Shown here in pieces: positions 1-7,892 of a DNA stretch of 64,000 bases. The translations under genes and the position numbers were made by a program. The notes under the pieces were generated by a model, which was not told where the DNA came from, made no database searches, and worked only from the letters and a program-made list of their open reading frames with translations. Each line of letters begins with the position of its first letter. The stretch's first letter is position 1. This DNA is from an uncultured Desulfobacter sp. (GTDB taxonomy: Bacteria > Desulfobacterota > Desulfobacteria > Desulfobacterales > Desulfobacteraceae), in NCBI RefSeq assembly GCF_963666145.1, contig NZ_OY762614.1, positions 434,001 to 498,000 on the forward strand, given 5' to 3'.

Positions 1-37
1 GCCGAACACAATAAAAAAGTTGGAGGTTGATTTTCTT

Positions 38-904
38 TCAAGCGACCTGCCACAGCATGACGCCCTGGCAGACGGTCTGGTTATCATGGAATTTTCCGTC
101 AACAGCCTTGCCGGTTACATGGGCGGTTAACTTTTCCCGTATTTCCGGGGTAATTTCTGTCATGCCCTGGATAAAAAAGATTATATTTTCCACGGCCTCG
201 TCAACGGTCTCTGTTCGGTCAAGGTCCCAGACATTAAAGTCGATCTGGGGACGGTATCCCTGGGCGTAGACGTAAGTGAAAGGATAAATAAAATCCCATG
301 AACGGCCTTCCAACGTCCGGCCTGTAGCCTGCTTGAACAGATCGGTATAGCGGCTGCCGGGACTGCCTCCGGAAAAGGTGCTAAAATAGCAGAAATTTCG
401 GGAGGCCTGCATGACTTTCTCCAATGTCGCGGGATCACAGACCCCAGGATTCATGGAAGAAAATACCAGATCAAACTGCCCGGCCAGTCCCTCTTTTTCC
501 AGATCCACCTCTTGCCAGGTCTGCTGTCTGATGCTGATTTGATTCGGACCAAGCCCCAGAGTGTCAATCTTTTGCCTGAGTATTTCGATCATACCGCTGG
601 AAGGCTCCAATGCGACGACACTGGCCCCCATTTGCGCCATGGAAACGGCCCAGTTTCCCGATCCGGCACCCACATCCAGAACACGGCTTCCGGATTTAAG
701 TGCACCGGCGTTCCTAAGCAGGGACAAGATACGCTCTTTTCGGGCTATCGCCTCCGGCGTGGCGGATCGTTTGTCAAACATTGAAGCGCGCTTGTCCCAT
801 TTTTTGTAATGGGTCGTGTCTGTTTTTTTCTCAGGATCATTTTTTAATTCATTGAGCCACAAATCGTTCCAGATGTTTTGGTTATTTAACGGGAATAAGG
901 TCAT
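38..904 (-). CDS. class I SAM-dependent methyltransferase
   Basis: This 288-residue protein has a Rossmann methyltransferase fold. The SAM-binding motif I, VLDVGAGSGNW, lies near residue 75, and an acidic strand end (VVALEPS) follows about 20 residues later. A conserved DLVFSSMNP segment takes the place of motif IV. It has no signal peptide or membrane segment, so it should act in the cytoplasm. The ATG at 904 is preceded by GGAG. The gene follows the TetR regulator on the same strand with a gap of about 58 bases, so the two are probably co-transcribed. The substrate cannot be read from the sequence. Confidence 0.8.
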   Translation of the reverse strand: MTLFPLNNQNIWNDLWLNELKNDPEKKTDTTHYKKWDKRASMFDKRSATPEAIARKERILSLLRNAGALKSGSRVLDVGAGSGNWAVSMAQMGASVVALEPSSGMIEILRQKIDTLGLGPNQISIRQQTWQEVDLEKEGLAGQFDLVFSSMNPGVCDPATLEKVMQASRNFCYFSTFSGGSPGSRYTDLFKQATGRTLEGRSWDFIYPFTYVYAQGYRPQIDFNVWDLDRTETVDEAVENIIFFIQGMTEITPEIREKLTAHVTGKAVDGKFHDNQTVCQGVMLWQVA

Positions 905-962
905 TGGGGGGTCTCCTTTATCTTGTAAGAAAATGATCTGTTAACAACGCTTTCAATTCTTT

Positions 963-1553
963 TTATAAATCCATCAGCTTCAAAAGCGTTTCAACCGCTT
1001 TGGCGGCATGTTGCCGGATCTTGGCTGATGAGGGCGGCGCAACCAGACCGGTAAGTACGGTCATTCGCATGGACAAAAGAATGCTTAAAAACACATCGAT
1101 TTCGTATTGGGCGTCTTCAATATCGAATCGTTCTTTGAAAAACCGGGCAAGGCCCGTTTTGGTTCGCGTGGGACCAACGGCATAAAAGGCGCGTGTGATT
1201 TCAGGAACCATGGGACCTTCGGACACCAGCAAACGAATATTGGCCAGGTGCGCTTTTGATAAATGTCTTTCAATGAATCCAATGGCAAAGGCATTCAGGG
1301 CTTTTGTGGTGTCTTCCAGGTCCAGTGCATCCAAAAAGTCATTGGTCGCCGCCATTCGCTGGGCTTCCAGTGCCGATTTGAAAAGCGCCTCTTTGGATTC
1401 AAAATATCGGTACACCGTTTGCTTGGTGACATTGGCCTGTTCGGCAATTTTATCCATGCTCGTCCCGATGAACCCGTTCGATTGAAAGAGTTCCTGGGCA
1501 GCATTGAGTATGCGCTGAATTTTCAATTGTTTGTTTTGCTCTATTTTTTTCAT
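963..1553 (-). CDS. TetR/AcrR family transcriptional regulator
   Basis: This is a 196-residue protein, the usual TetR length. The N-terminal helix-turn-helix spans about residues 12-60 and includes the recognition-helix signature TKQTVYRYFESKEALF. The C-terminal ligand-binding part resembles the AefR-like group. It precedes the methyltransferase gene and probably controls that small operon. A perfect 16-base palindrome overlaps its own promoter at 1644-1659, which suggests autorepression. The inducer is unknown. Confidence 0.88.
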   Translation of the reverse strand: MKKIEQNKQLKIQRILNAAQELFQSNGFIGTSMDKIAEQANVTKQTVYRYFESKEALFKSALEAQRMAATNDFLDALDLEDTTKALNAFAIGFIERHLSKAHLANIRLLVSEGPMVPEITRAFYAVGPTRTKTGLARFFKERFDIEDAQYEIDVFLSILLSMRMTVLTGLVAPPSSAKIRQHAAKAVETLLKLMDL

Positions 1554-1641
1554 ATCTGGTTTGGCCGGAACTTATAATTTTAAGAAACAAACTTCATAGT
1601 ATGATTATCATTGACAGGTCTTAGTTATACCATCACGTAAA

Positions 1642-1670
1642 AACATACTTGTAAGTATGATTTTTGTCAA
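1642..1670 (-). promoter_or_regulatory. sigma70-type promoter of the tetR gene
   Basis: On the minus strand a perfect TTGACA (1670-1665) is followed by a 17-base spacer and TATGTT (1647-1642), which matches the -10 consensus at four of six positions. Transcription would start near 1634, about 80 bases before the TetR start codon. Confidence 0.6.
1644..1659. promoter_or_regulatory. palindromic operator, probably bound by the adjacent TetR protein
   Basis: CATACTT-GT-AAGTATG is a perfect inverted repeat (7+2+7) inside the promoter spacer and -10 element. A related half site, CATAGTATGAT, lies nearer the gene at about 1596-1606. The length and position fit a TetR-family operator. Binding itself is inferred. 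Confidence 0.6.
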
Positions 1671-2149
1671 GAATAATTTAGAATATACAAACACCAGAAA
1701 AAAGGCTGATCAAAAGGGAGGATAACTGAAAATATTAAAAGGGGACCAGATGCGCAGTATCTTCATGACATCAAGAACCAGACTCGTGGAATACTTGTAT
1801 CATGGTCGATTTGGTGGGAATAACAGTGAATGAACACCTGATCTTTTACATGCTGCCGCAGCTTTAGAGATAGGATGAATCAGATGCACCCTTTTTCCAT
1901 GGAAAGAAAAAAATAGACTGTGCTTTTTTGTTCTTGGCCCATGGTTAAAATAAATCGCACGTCTGATCGCCTTTTAAGCCGCTGTTAGCAAGCATTACGC
2001 TGACAGGAGAACAAGTAGTTAATTTCTTTGGCATGCCGTAGTGACGACTTAAAAGCCGGTGCATCTGTGGCAGATTTATTTTTAACCATGGGCCTTTCGC
2101 CAACTTACAGAAACGTTTTAAAAATTTGCTGTACAATCGGCGTTGAGTC
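1671..2149. other. intergenic stretch without a convincing gene
   Basis: About 480 bases lie between the tetR promoter and the end of nifV. A 63-codon minus-strand reading frame at 1945-2136 has no recognisable domain and no clear ribosome binding site. The stretch could be the remains of a decayed gene. I see no strong terminator hairpin behind nifV here. Confidence 0.4.
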
Positions 2150-3295
2150 TTATTTCATCTTACACAAAGTTCTGCGGTACATCGACTCAAGCTGTTCAGG
2201 CGTCACAGGTTTATTTGATCCGGCAGCGGCAGCCCGGACCTGGGGCAGCAATCTCTGGGCGGCAGCGGCGTCAATATTGATATTGCGGTGGGCCAGGGCA
2301 TGTTTGATGGCTGCCGACCCGGAATGGACGCCTAATACCATCTGTCTTGTGTTCGATCGGCCAACCTGTTTCGGATCATATAATTCATAGGACCGGGCGT
2401 TTTTCAGCAGGCCGGCACAGTGGATCCCGGACTCATGGGAAAATATCCGCGATCCCACAATAGGTTTTGCCGGGTGGATCGGCTGTCCGGAATAGGTTGC
2501 CACGGTGTTGCACAGCTGGGTTAGCCCGGACAGATGCATGTTGCTTTTTTTGGCTCCGATACCGAACAGTGCCATGGCAGTCTCTTCAAGGGGGGCGTTG
2601 CCTGCCCGTTCCCCGAGTCCGTTCACTGTCACGCTGATGGCCTTGGCGCCTGCATCCACAGCAGACACGGCATTAGCCGTGGCCATGCCAAGGTCGTTGT
2701 GACCGTGGAACTCCAACGCCAGGCCGGGCACCCGGATCAGCAGGGTCTCAATCATATCCATGAGGGCGGACGGGGTAATCATGCCCACGGTATCGGCAAG
2801 GCGCACCCGATGAACGCCCAGTTCCATAGAGCGTTGACAAAATTGTACAAGAAAGCCCATGTCCGTGCGGGTGGCGTCCTGGGCGCCCACGGAGACCTGA
2901 TCAAAATATTGGCGTGCAAACCGGACCGTGTCCTCCAGGGTCTCAAGCACCCAGTGTTCATCTTTTTCAAAGGTCTTGAGCAGAATGGACGAGGTGGGAA
3001 AACTGATGTGGCAGCCGGGGGTGTTGCACCCGATGGCCAGCTCAATATCCTTTTTGACCGCCCGGCACCAGCTGGTGAGCATGGTGGGCAGATTCAAATG
3101 GGCAATGGCTTCAATTTCCCTGCAGGCCAGTTCGCCCATGGCAGGGATGCCCACCTCAATCTCGTCAACGCCGCATTCGGCCAGCTGACTTGCGATGGTC
3201 AGTTTTTCCAGGGGACGGAAAAAGACACCCGGGGCCTGTTCCCCGTCCCGAAGGGTGGTGTCCACCATCCAAACCCGCTGATCATGGGTCTTCAT
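2150..3295 (-). CDS. nifV: homocitrate synthase NifV
   Basis: NifV condenses acetyl-CoA with 2-oxoglutarate to homocitrate, the organic ligand of the nitrogenase FeMo-cofactor. The 381-residue protein carries the DRE-TIM metallolyase signature DTTLRDGEQAPG near residue 12, the metal-binding HGHNDLGMA segment and GLGERAGNA. Close relatives are 2-isopropylmalate and citramalate synthases, but position at the end of a nif operon favours NifV. Its ATG overlaps the TAA of the ferredoxin gene by one base (TAATG), so translation is probably coupled. Confidence 0.93.
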   Translation of the reverse strand: MKTHDQRVWMVDTTLRDGEQAPGVFFRPLEKLTIASQLAECGVDEIEVGIPAMGELACREIEAIAHLNLPTMLTSWCRAVKKDIELAIGCNTPGCHISFPTSSILLKTFEKDEHWVLETLEDTVRFARQYFDQVSVGAQDATRTDMGFLVQFCQRSMELGVHRVRLADTVGMITPSALMDMIETLLIRVPGLALEFHGHNDLGMATANAVSAVDAGAKAISVTVNGLGERAGNAPLEETAMALFGIGAKKSNMHLSGLTQLCNTVATYSGQPIHPAKPIVGSRIFSHESGIHCAGLLKNARSYELYDPKQVGRSNTRQMVLGVHSGSAAIKHALAHRNINIDAAAAQRLLPQVRAAAAGSNKPVTPEQLESMYRRTLCKMK

Positions 3296-3600
3296 TACAG
3301 TAGATAATCCTCTGCGATCTCGCCATCTTCCATGGCGTCTAAAATAGCATCAATGGCTTCTTCGTTATCCACGTGCCCGTACCAGATATTATCCGGATAA
3401 ATCACCATTACCGGACCGTCATCACACTGTTTCAGGCAGCAGGTAGAAGAAACCAGTATCTCTTCAAGACCTCTGTCGATCACTTCGTTTTCAATATAGG
3501 CTAAAAAATCACCGGAACCTTTTCTGTGGCATTTGCCCTTGGGCTCTCCGCTGGGACGAAAACTTGCGCATACGAGGATGTGTTTTTCGGGCTTGTTCAT
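3295..3600 (-). CDS. nif-linked thioredoxin-like [2Fe-2S] ferredoxin
   Basis: This 101-residue protein belongs to the thioredoxin-fold [2Fe-2S] ferredoxins (Shethna protein I / Clostridium pasteurianum type). Candidate cluster ligands are C11, C24, C54 or C55, and C59. The spacing CASFRPSG...C and CCLKQC matches the family. The C-terminal half is strongly acidic, as expected for an electron carrier that docks with a partner. It sits between nifB and nifV in the operon and may supply electrons to nitrogenase or to cofactor assembly. Which partner it serves is inference. Confidence 0.85.
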   Translation of the reverse strand: MNKPEKHILVCASFRPSGEPKGKCHRKGSGDFLAYIENEVIDRGLEEILVSSTCCLKQCDDGPVMVIYPDNIWYGHVDNEEAIDAILDAMEDGEIAEDYLL

Positions 3601-3656
3601 TTTTTCTCCTTAAAAGTTTATTTCTTAATTGGTTTTATAATCAATTTAGTTTTGTA

Positions 3657-4976
3657 TTACATACAACCGGTGCCTGTGCCCCGACACTCGCCGCAGGAGG
3701 TCTGGGACCGCACAATCAAATGGTCCAGGGACTCACCTTTTTTAATGGCCAAAAGTACCAGATCAATCATGCCGTTGACCTCATGGATGGTAAATCCCAT
3801 GTTGCCCAGCACTTTTTTGGGGGCTTCGCCCACACCGGACACCAGGATGGTGTGGCAGTCTTTAATGGTCCGGGCCAGGTTATTCCAGCGGGCATTGCCG
3901 GCACCGGGTTTGGGCACGGTTCTGGTTTCCACAAATTTCGGGGTGTCCCCGGTCAGGTCGTAGATGTGAAGTTCTTCGGCTTCGCCCAGGTGCTGGTTGA
4001 TCAGGGCGCCTTCCCGGGTGGCCAGGGCCACATAGGGTCTTGGGCCGGCGGCATTGAACGCATACCCATCATCACAATCCTGTTCGTGGCAATACTTGGG
4101 CGCACTGGGCAGGGCAATGGGGGTCGTGGCGTGAAAGGTCAGCCGGTCCATGAGTTTCTGGTTCAAGGGATCATCCAGCAGGCCTACGGCATCAGCTCTG
4201 CAGCGTTTGCAATGGGTCATCTGGGGCACAAAGACCTTGGCGGCCTCTCTAAGTTCTTTAAGCTGGCCTTTAGAGGGTTCCGGCATATCTGCAAAATTGG
4301 AACCTTTGGTGGGGAAGTACGGCATGATGTTAAAGATATCCACACCCATCTCGCCCATGGTTCTGGCCACTTCAACCATATGGTCGTCGTTGATGCCGGG
4401 CAACAGAATGGAGTTGACCTTTACCATGATATTGCGTTCTTTGAGGCCTTTGACTGCAGCCATCTGGCGTTCCAACAGTATTTTGGCACCCTCTTTGGGG
4501 CCTACGGACTTTTTGCCTTCCCGGACCCAGGAGTAAATCTTGGCGCCGACTTCAGGATCAACCGCATTGACGGTGATGCTCACATGGGTGACGTTGATCT
4601 CTTTAAGCTGATCCAGGTAAGGATGAATGTTCAGGCCGTTGGTGGCCACGCACAAGAGCATTTCCGGATAGGTGGCACGCACCTTGGTCAGGGTGTCCAT
4701 GGTTTTGTCGCCGTTGGCAAAGGGGTCGCCAGGGCCTGCGATACCCACAACGGAGGTGTTGGGTTTGGCCGCAACCACCTCTGCCAGGTAGGCCATGGCC
4801 TGGTCCGGACTCAAAATGGAGGAGGTGACACCGGGCCGGCTTTCATTCACACAGTCAAACTTTCTGTTGCAGAAATTGCACTGGATGTTACAGGCCGGGG
4901 CAACCGGTAGGTGAACTCGACCGAAATCCTTGCAGGACTTTTTATTAAAACAGGGGTGGTTATCTAAATTCATCAT
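3657..4976 (-). CDS. nifB: nitrogenase cofactor biosynthesis protein NifB (radical SAM plus NifX-like domain)
   Basis: NifB builds NifB-co, the 8Fe core of the FeMo-cofactor, by radical SAM chemistry. The 439-residue protein has the CxxxCxxC motif at C29, C33 and C36 (ACNIQCNFC), followed by the usual CVNESRPGV segment. From about residue 310 it carries a fused NifX/NafY-like cofactor-binding domain, beginning near PRPYVALAT. The last 15 residues contain CGECRGTGTGC, a cysteine-rich tail. It lies 95 bases downstream of nifN, and that gap holds a long imperfect palindrome. Two adjacent ATG codons (4976, 4973) follow AAGGA. Confidence 0.95.
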   Translation of the reverse strand: MMNLDNHPCFNKKSCKDFGRVHLPVAPACNIQCNFCNRKFDCVNESRPGVTSSILSPDQAMAYLAEVVAAKPNTSVVGIAGPGDPFANGDKTMDTLTKVRATYPEMLLCVATNGLNIHPYLDQLKEINVTHVSITVNAVDPEVGAKIYSWVREGKKSVGPKEGAKILLERQMAAVKGLKERNIMVKVNSILLPGINDDHMVEVARTMGEMGVDIFNIMPYFPTKGSNFADMPEPSKGQLKELREAAKVFVPQMTHCKRCRADAVGLLDDPLNQKLMDRLTFHATTPIALPSAPKYCHEQDCDDGYAFNAAGPRPYVALATREGALINQHLGEAEELHIYDLTGDTPKFVETRTVPKPGAGNARWNNLARTIKDCHTILVSGVGEAPKKVLGNMGFTIHEVNGMIDLVLLAIKKGESLDHLIVRSQTSCGECRGTGTGCM

Positions 4977-5003
4977 AATTCATAATTTCCTTATTTAGTT
5001 TCT

Positions 5004-5062
5004 GCAGAAAAATGGTCGATTTTGTTCGAGTTCGAGGCGGACAAAAGGGGCCGTTTTTCTGC
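5004..5062. repeat. imperfect palindrome between nifN and nifB
   Basis: The arms GCAGAAAAATGG (5004-5015) and CCGTTTTTCTGC (5051-5062) pair at 11 of 12 positions. Inside them TTTTGTTCG (5020-5028) pairs with CGGACAAAA (5038-5046) at eight of nine. Both mismatches are T opposite G on the plus strand, so a plus-strand RNA could still pair there by G-U wobble. It may be an RNA-processing site within the operon or a dispersed palindromic repeat. Confidence 0.6.
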
Positions 5063-5071
5063 GACAACTAT

Positions 5072-6484
5072 TTACATATATGAGTATCCTATTCTGGATT
5101 CGGTCTGTTTTTCAGTTAAAATTGCGTTGACGATGGTGTCATACAACTGCTGGGCCCCTTTGTAGCCCACATGCAGGATACGCGATCCGCCGATGCGATC
5201 GTGGATGGGGAAGCCCACCCGGACCATGGGGATTTTCAGGCGTCTTGCCATGGCATAGCCCTTGGAGTTGCCGATAATGATTTCCGGCCGAACCTCTTCG
5301 GGCATGGCGGCGGCGGTCTCTTCCATGCAGGTAAAATCCATGTCATTCTGGATAACGGCCTTGTCAATGATATGTTCGGGCAGGGTCTGTTCCAGGGCCT
5401 TTTTAAAGGTTTTGCTTTTGCCGCCGGAAGCGCACAAGACGGGGATGATGCCCACTTCGGCCAGGAACCCTGCCATGGAGACCACAAAGTCCTCTTCGCC
5501 GTAAATCAGAGCCCGTTTTTTGGCGACATATTTATTGCCGTCCACATAGGTGTCCACCAGGCGCCATTTCTCTTTCCTGTACCGTTCCGGGATGGGCCGG
5601 CCGGATATCTTGGACAGGATATCCAAAAATTTGTCTGTTGCCTTGACCCCGATGGGGATGGGCAGGCGGGTGCAGGGCACGCCAAAGCGTTTGCTTAAAA
5701 TTTCTCCTGCGGTCTTCTGGCCGGCTTCGGCGGCCAGGGCCAGCACAGCGCCGAACTCCATGGTGTGAACGGCCACATTCATCTTTTCAATGGCGGCAAT
5801 GGTGGTGCCCCCCTTCTGGATGGCCTGATATTCCTGCCAGGACGGCCCTTCCAGGCGTTCGGAGTAATCGGGCAGAATGGTCACAGGGGCATTGAAATCT
5901 TCAAAAATATCTTTTAAGTGCCGCAGGTCCTCGTTGGAGAGCATACCGGGGAACAGGTTCACTTTTTTCTTTTTCTTGGGCCGGTAAACAATGCGTTTGC
6001 CTGCGGGGTTGAACCGGTCCACCACGGCGGCTACCGCACCATGGAATCCGTCCACGTGGGTGCCTGAATATGACGGTGTGGAGACATGGACCAGGGCAGA
6101 ACCGTTGATGTTATTGCCCATGCTGTTCAAGATCAGCTGGACATCATCGCCGATGGTTTCGGACAAACAGGTGGTGGCGATACCGATCATGGAAGGGGCA
6201 TACTGGCGGGCCACGTTTTCAATGGCAAGCTTGAGGTTGGCCCCGCCGCCGAATACGGCCGTTTCCTCGGTGAAGTTGGAGGAGGCAATATCCACGGGTT
6301 CTTTGAAATGGGAGATCAGGTAACGCCGCATATAGGTGGAACATCCCTGGGAGCCGTGCAGCAGGGGTACGCAGCCCTCAATCCCCTGGAACACCAGGGT
6401 GGCCCCTAAGGGGGTGCACATTTTACATGCATTCTGGGTGGGGGTGTATGAGGGGGTCTCTTTATAAGATCTGCTTGAGGTCAT
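5072..6484 (-). CDS. nifN: nitrogenase cofactor assembly scaffold NifN
   Basis: NifN forms the NifEN complex with NifE, on which NifB-co matures to FeMo-cofactor. The protein is a NifK homologue of 470 residues. Conserved cysteine segments include NACKMCTPLGA, EGCVPLLHGSQGCSTY and TTCLSETIGDD. I chose the ATG at 6484 because it overlaps the nifE TGA (ATGA) and has GGAAGG just upstream. A longer frame to 6535 would intrude on nifE. It is separate from nifB here, whereas some relatives carry a NifN-NifB fusion. Confidence 0.93.
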   Translation of the reverse strand: MTSSRSYKETPSYTPTQNACKMCTPLGATLVFQGIEGCVPLLHGSQGCSTYMRRYLISHFKEPVDIASSNFTEETAVFGGGANLKLAIENVARQYAPSMIGIATTCLSETIGDDVQLILNSMGNNINGSALVHVSTPSYSGTHVDGFHGAVAAVVDRFNPAGKRIVYRPKKKKKVNLFPGMLSNEDLRHLKDIFEDFNAPVTILPDYSERLEGPSWQEYQAIQKGGTTIAAIEKMNVAVHTMEFGAVLALAAEAGQKTAGEILSKRFGVPCTRLPIPIGVKATDKFLDILSKISGRPIPERYRKEKWRLVDTYVDGNKYVAKKRALIYGEEDFVVSMAGFLAEVGIIPVLCASGGKSKTFKKALEQTLPEHIIDKAVIQNDMDFTCMEETAAAMPEEVRPEIIIGNSKGYAMARRLKIPMVRVGFPIHDRIGGSRILHVGYKGAQQLYDTIVNAILTEKQTESRIGYSYM

Positions 6485-7857
6485 ATTGCACCTTCCTTTC
6501 CGGTTGGGGTCTGCCGCCTGGGTACAAGATCCCATACCGGGCTTGTAACGGTTCCGTGCACTTCTTCTGCAAAATTGACCATGCCTTCAAAGCCGACCAG
6601 GGGGATTTTGCGTTCATGGTTATGGTCGCAGAACCCGATGCCCATCTTATAGGCAATGGGGCGTTCCTTGACCCCGCCGATGAACAGGTCCGCATCCTTT
6701 TCCACGGCATACTTGGCAAGCTCCAGGGGGTTTGAGTCGTCTAAAATCACGGTGCCCTCGTTGCACATCTGCCGAAGCACCTCATAATCTTCCTTGGTGC
6801 CGGTCTGGGAACCGGCCAGGATCACTTCCATGCCCAGGGTTTTCAATGCCTTGATCAAGGAGAAGGCCTTGAACGCGCCGCCCACGTAGATGGCGGCCTT
6901 TTTACCTTCAAGATCTTTTCTCATGCCCTCCAGGCGGGGAACAATGGCCTGGACCTCTTTTTTGATCAGCTCCTGGGTCTTTTTCAAAATCTCAGCGTTT
7001 TTCTTAAAGTGAACGGCCACCTGGTACAGGGCCTCGGAGGTGTCTTCGATGCCAAAGTAGGAGACCCGTATAAAAGGGATGCCGTACTCTTTTTCCATCT
7101 GCTTGGCCAGGTGGGTCACGGACCCTGAACACTGAACCACGTTCAGGGCGGCATTTCTTGCCTGCTGGACCTCTTCCACCCGGCCGTCACCGGTGATCAC
7201 CGAGACCACCTTGACCCCCATGGCTTCATAATATTTTTTAATGATCCACGTCTCTCCGCCGATATTGAACTCTCCCATAATATTGATGGAATCGGGGATG
7301 GTGGCCTGGGGGGCTTTGTTTCGTTCGATGAGACTGAACAAGGCGTCGCATGCCGCCTTGTATCCGTCTTTTTTAGTCCCTTTAAACCCTTCAGAGTGGA
7401 CAGCGATGACAGGAATGAGGGTCTCTTCTTCGACCTGGCGGCAGACCGCGTCCACGTCATCACCGATAATGCCCACAATGCAGGTACAGTAAATAAAGGC
7501 AGCTTTGGGCGAGTACTTTTCAATGAGCTCAAGCAACGCTTTTTTCAGCTTTTTTTCTCCGCCATAAATGATATCGGTCTCTGACAGATCGGTGGAAAAA
7601 CTCATCCGGTGGAGCTCCGGGCCCGACGATTGGGCCCCTCTGATGTCCCAGGTATAGGAGGCACACCCGATGGGTCCGTGAATGAGATGCAGGGCGTCGG
7701 CAATGGGGTAAAGCACCACCCTGGAGCCGCAGAACACGCAGGCCCTCTGGCTGACTGCGCCGGCCAGACTCTTGGTTTCACATTCCATCTCAAAGGGCTG
7801 GCTGCCCTTCTGGTAGATCTGTTTTTCTCTCTGTTTGAGTACCGATATGGAGGTCAT
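6481..7857 (-). CDS. nifE: nitrogenase cofactor assembly scaffold NifE
   Basis: NifE is the NifD-like half of the NifEN scaffold. The 458-residue protein has the expected cysteine segments RACVFCGSRVV (about residue 39), HGPIGCASY and CTCIVGIIGDD. The segment LNVVQCSGSVTHLA aligns with the cofactor-cysteine region of NifD. It lies 35 bases downstream of nifK and overlaps nifN by four bases, so the assembly pair is probably translated in step. Confidence 0.94.
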   Translation of the reverse strand: MTSISVLKQREKQIYQKGSQPFEMECETKSLAGAVSQRACVFCGSRVVLYPIADALHLIHGPIGCASYTWDIRGAQSSGPELHRMSFSTDLSETDIIYGGEKKLKKALLELIEKYSPKAAFIYCTCIVGIIGDDVDAVCRQVEEETLIPVIAVHSEGFKGTKKDGYKAACDALFSLIERNKAPQATIPDSINIMGEFNIGGETWIIKKYYEAMGVKVVSVITGDGRVEEVQQARNAALNVVQCSGSVTHLAKQMEKEYGIPFIRVSYFGIEDTSEALYQVAVHFKKNAEILKKTQELIKKEVQAIVPRLEGMRKDLEGKKAAIYVGGAFKAFSLIKALKTLGMEVILAGSQTGTKEDYEVLRQMCNEGTVILDDSNPLELAKYAVEKDADLFIGGVKERPIAYKMGIGFCDHNHERKIPLVGFEGMVNFAEEVHGTVTSPVWDLVPRRQTPTGKEGAI

Positions 7858-7892
7858 TTTATTTATCCTTTACTGCTTTAATTGCGCAGATA

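Noticed and set aside
1945..2136. 63-codon minus-strand frame after nifV
   Set aside because: No recognisable family and no ribosome site; at most a remnant of a decayed gene.
3564..4910. 448-codon plus-strand open frame
   Set aside because: It is antisense to nifB and rich in Gly/His/Phe from the complementary codons; it has no domain and no ribosome site.
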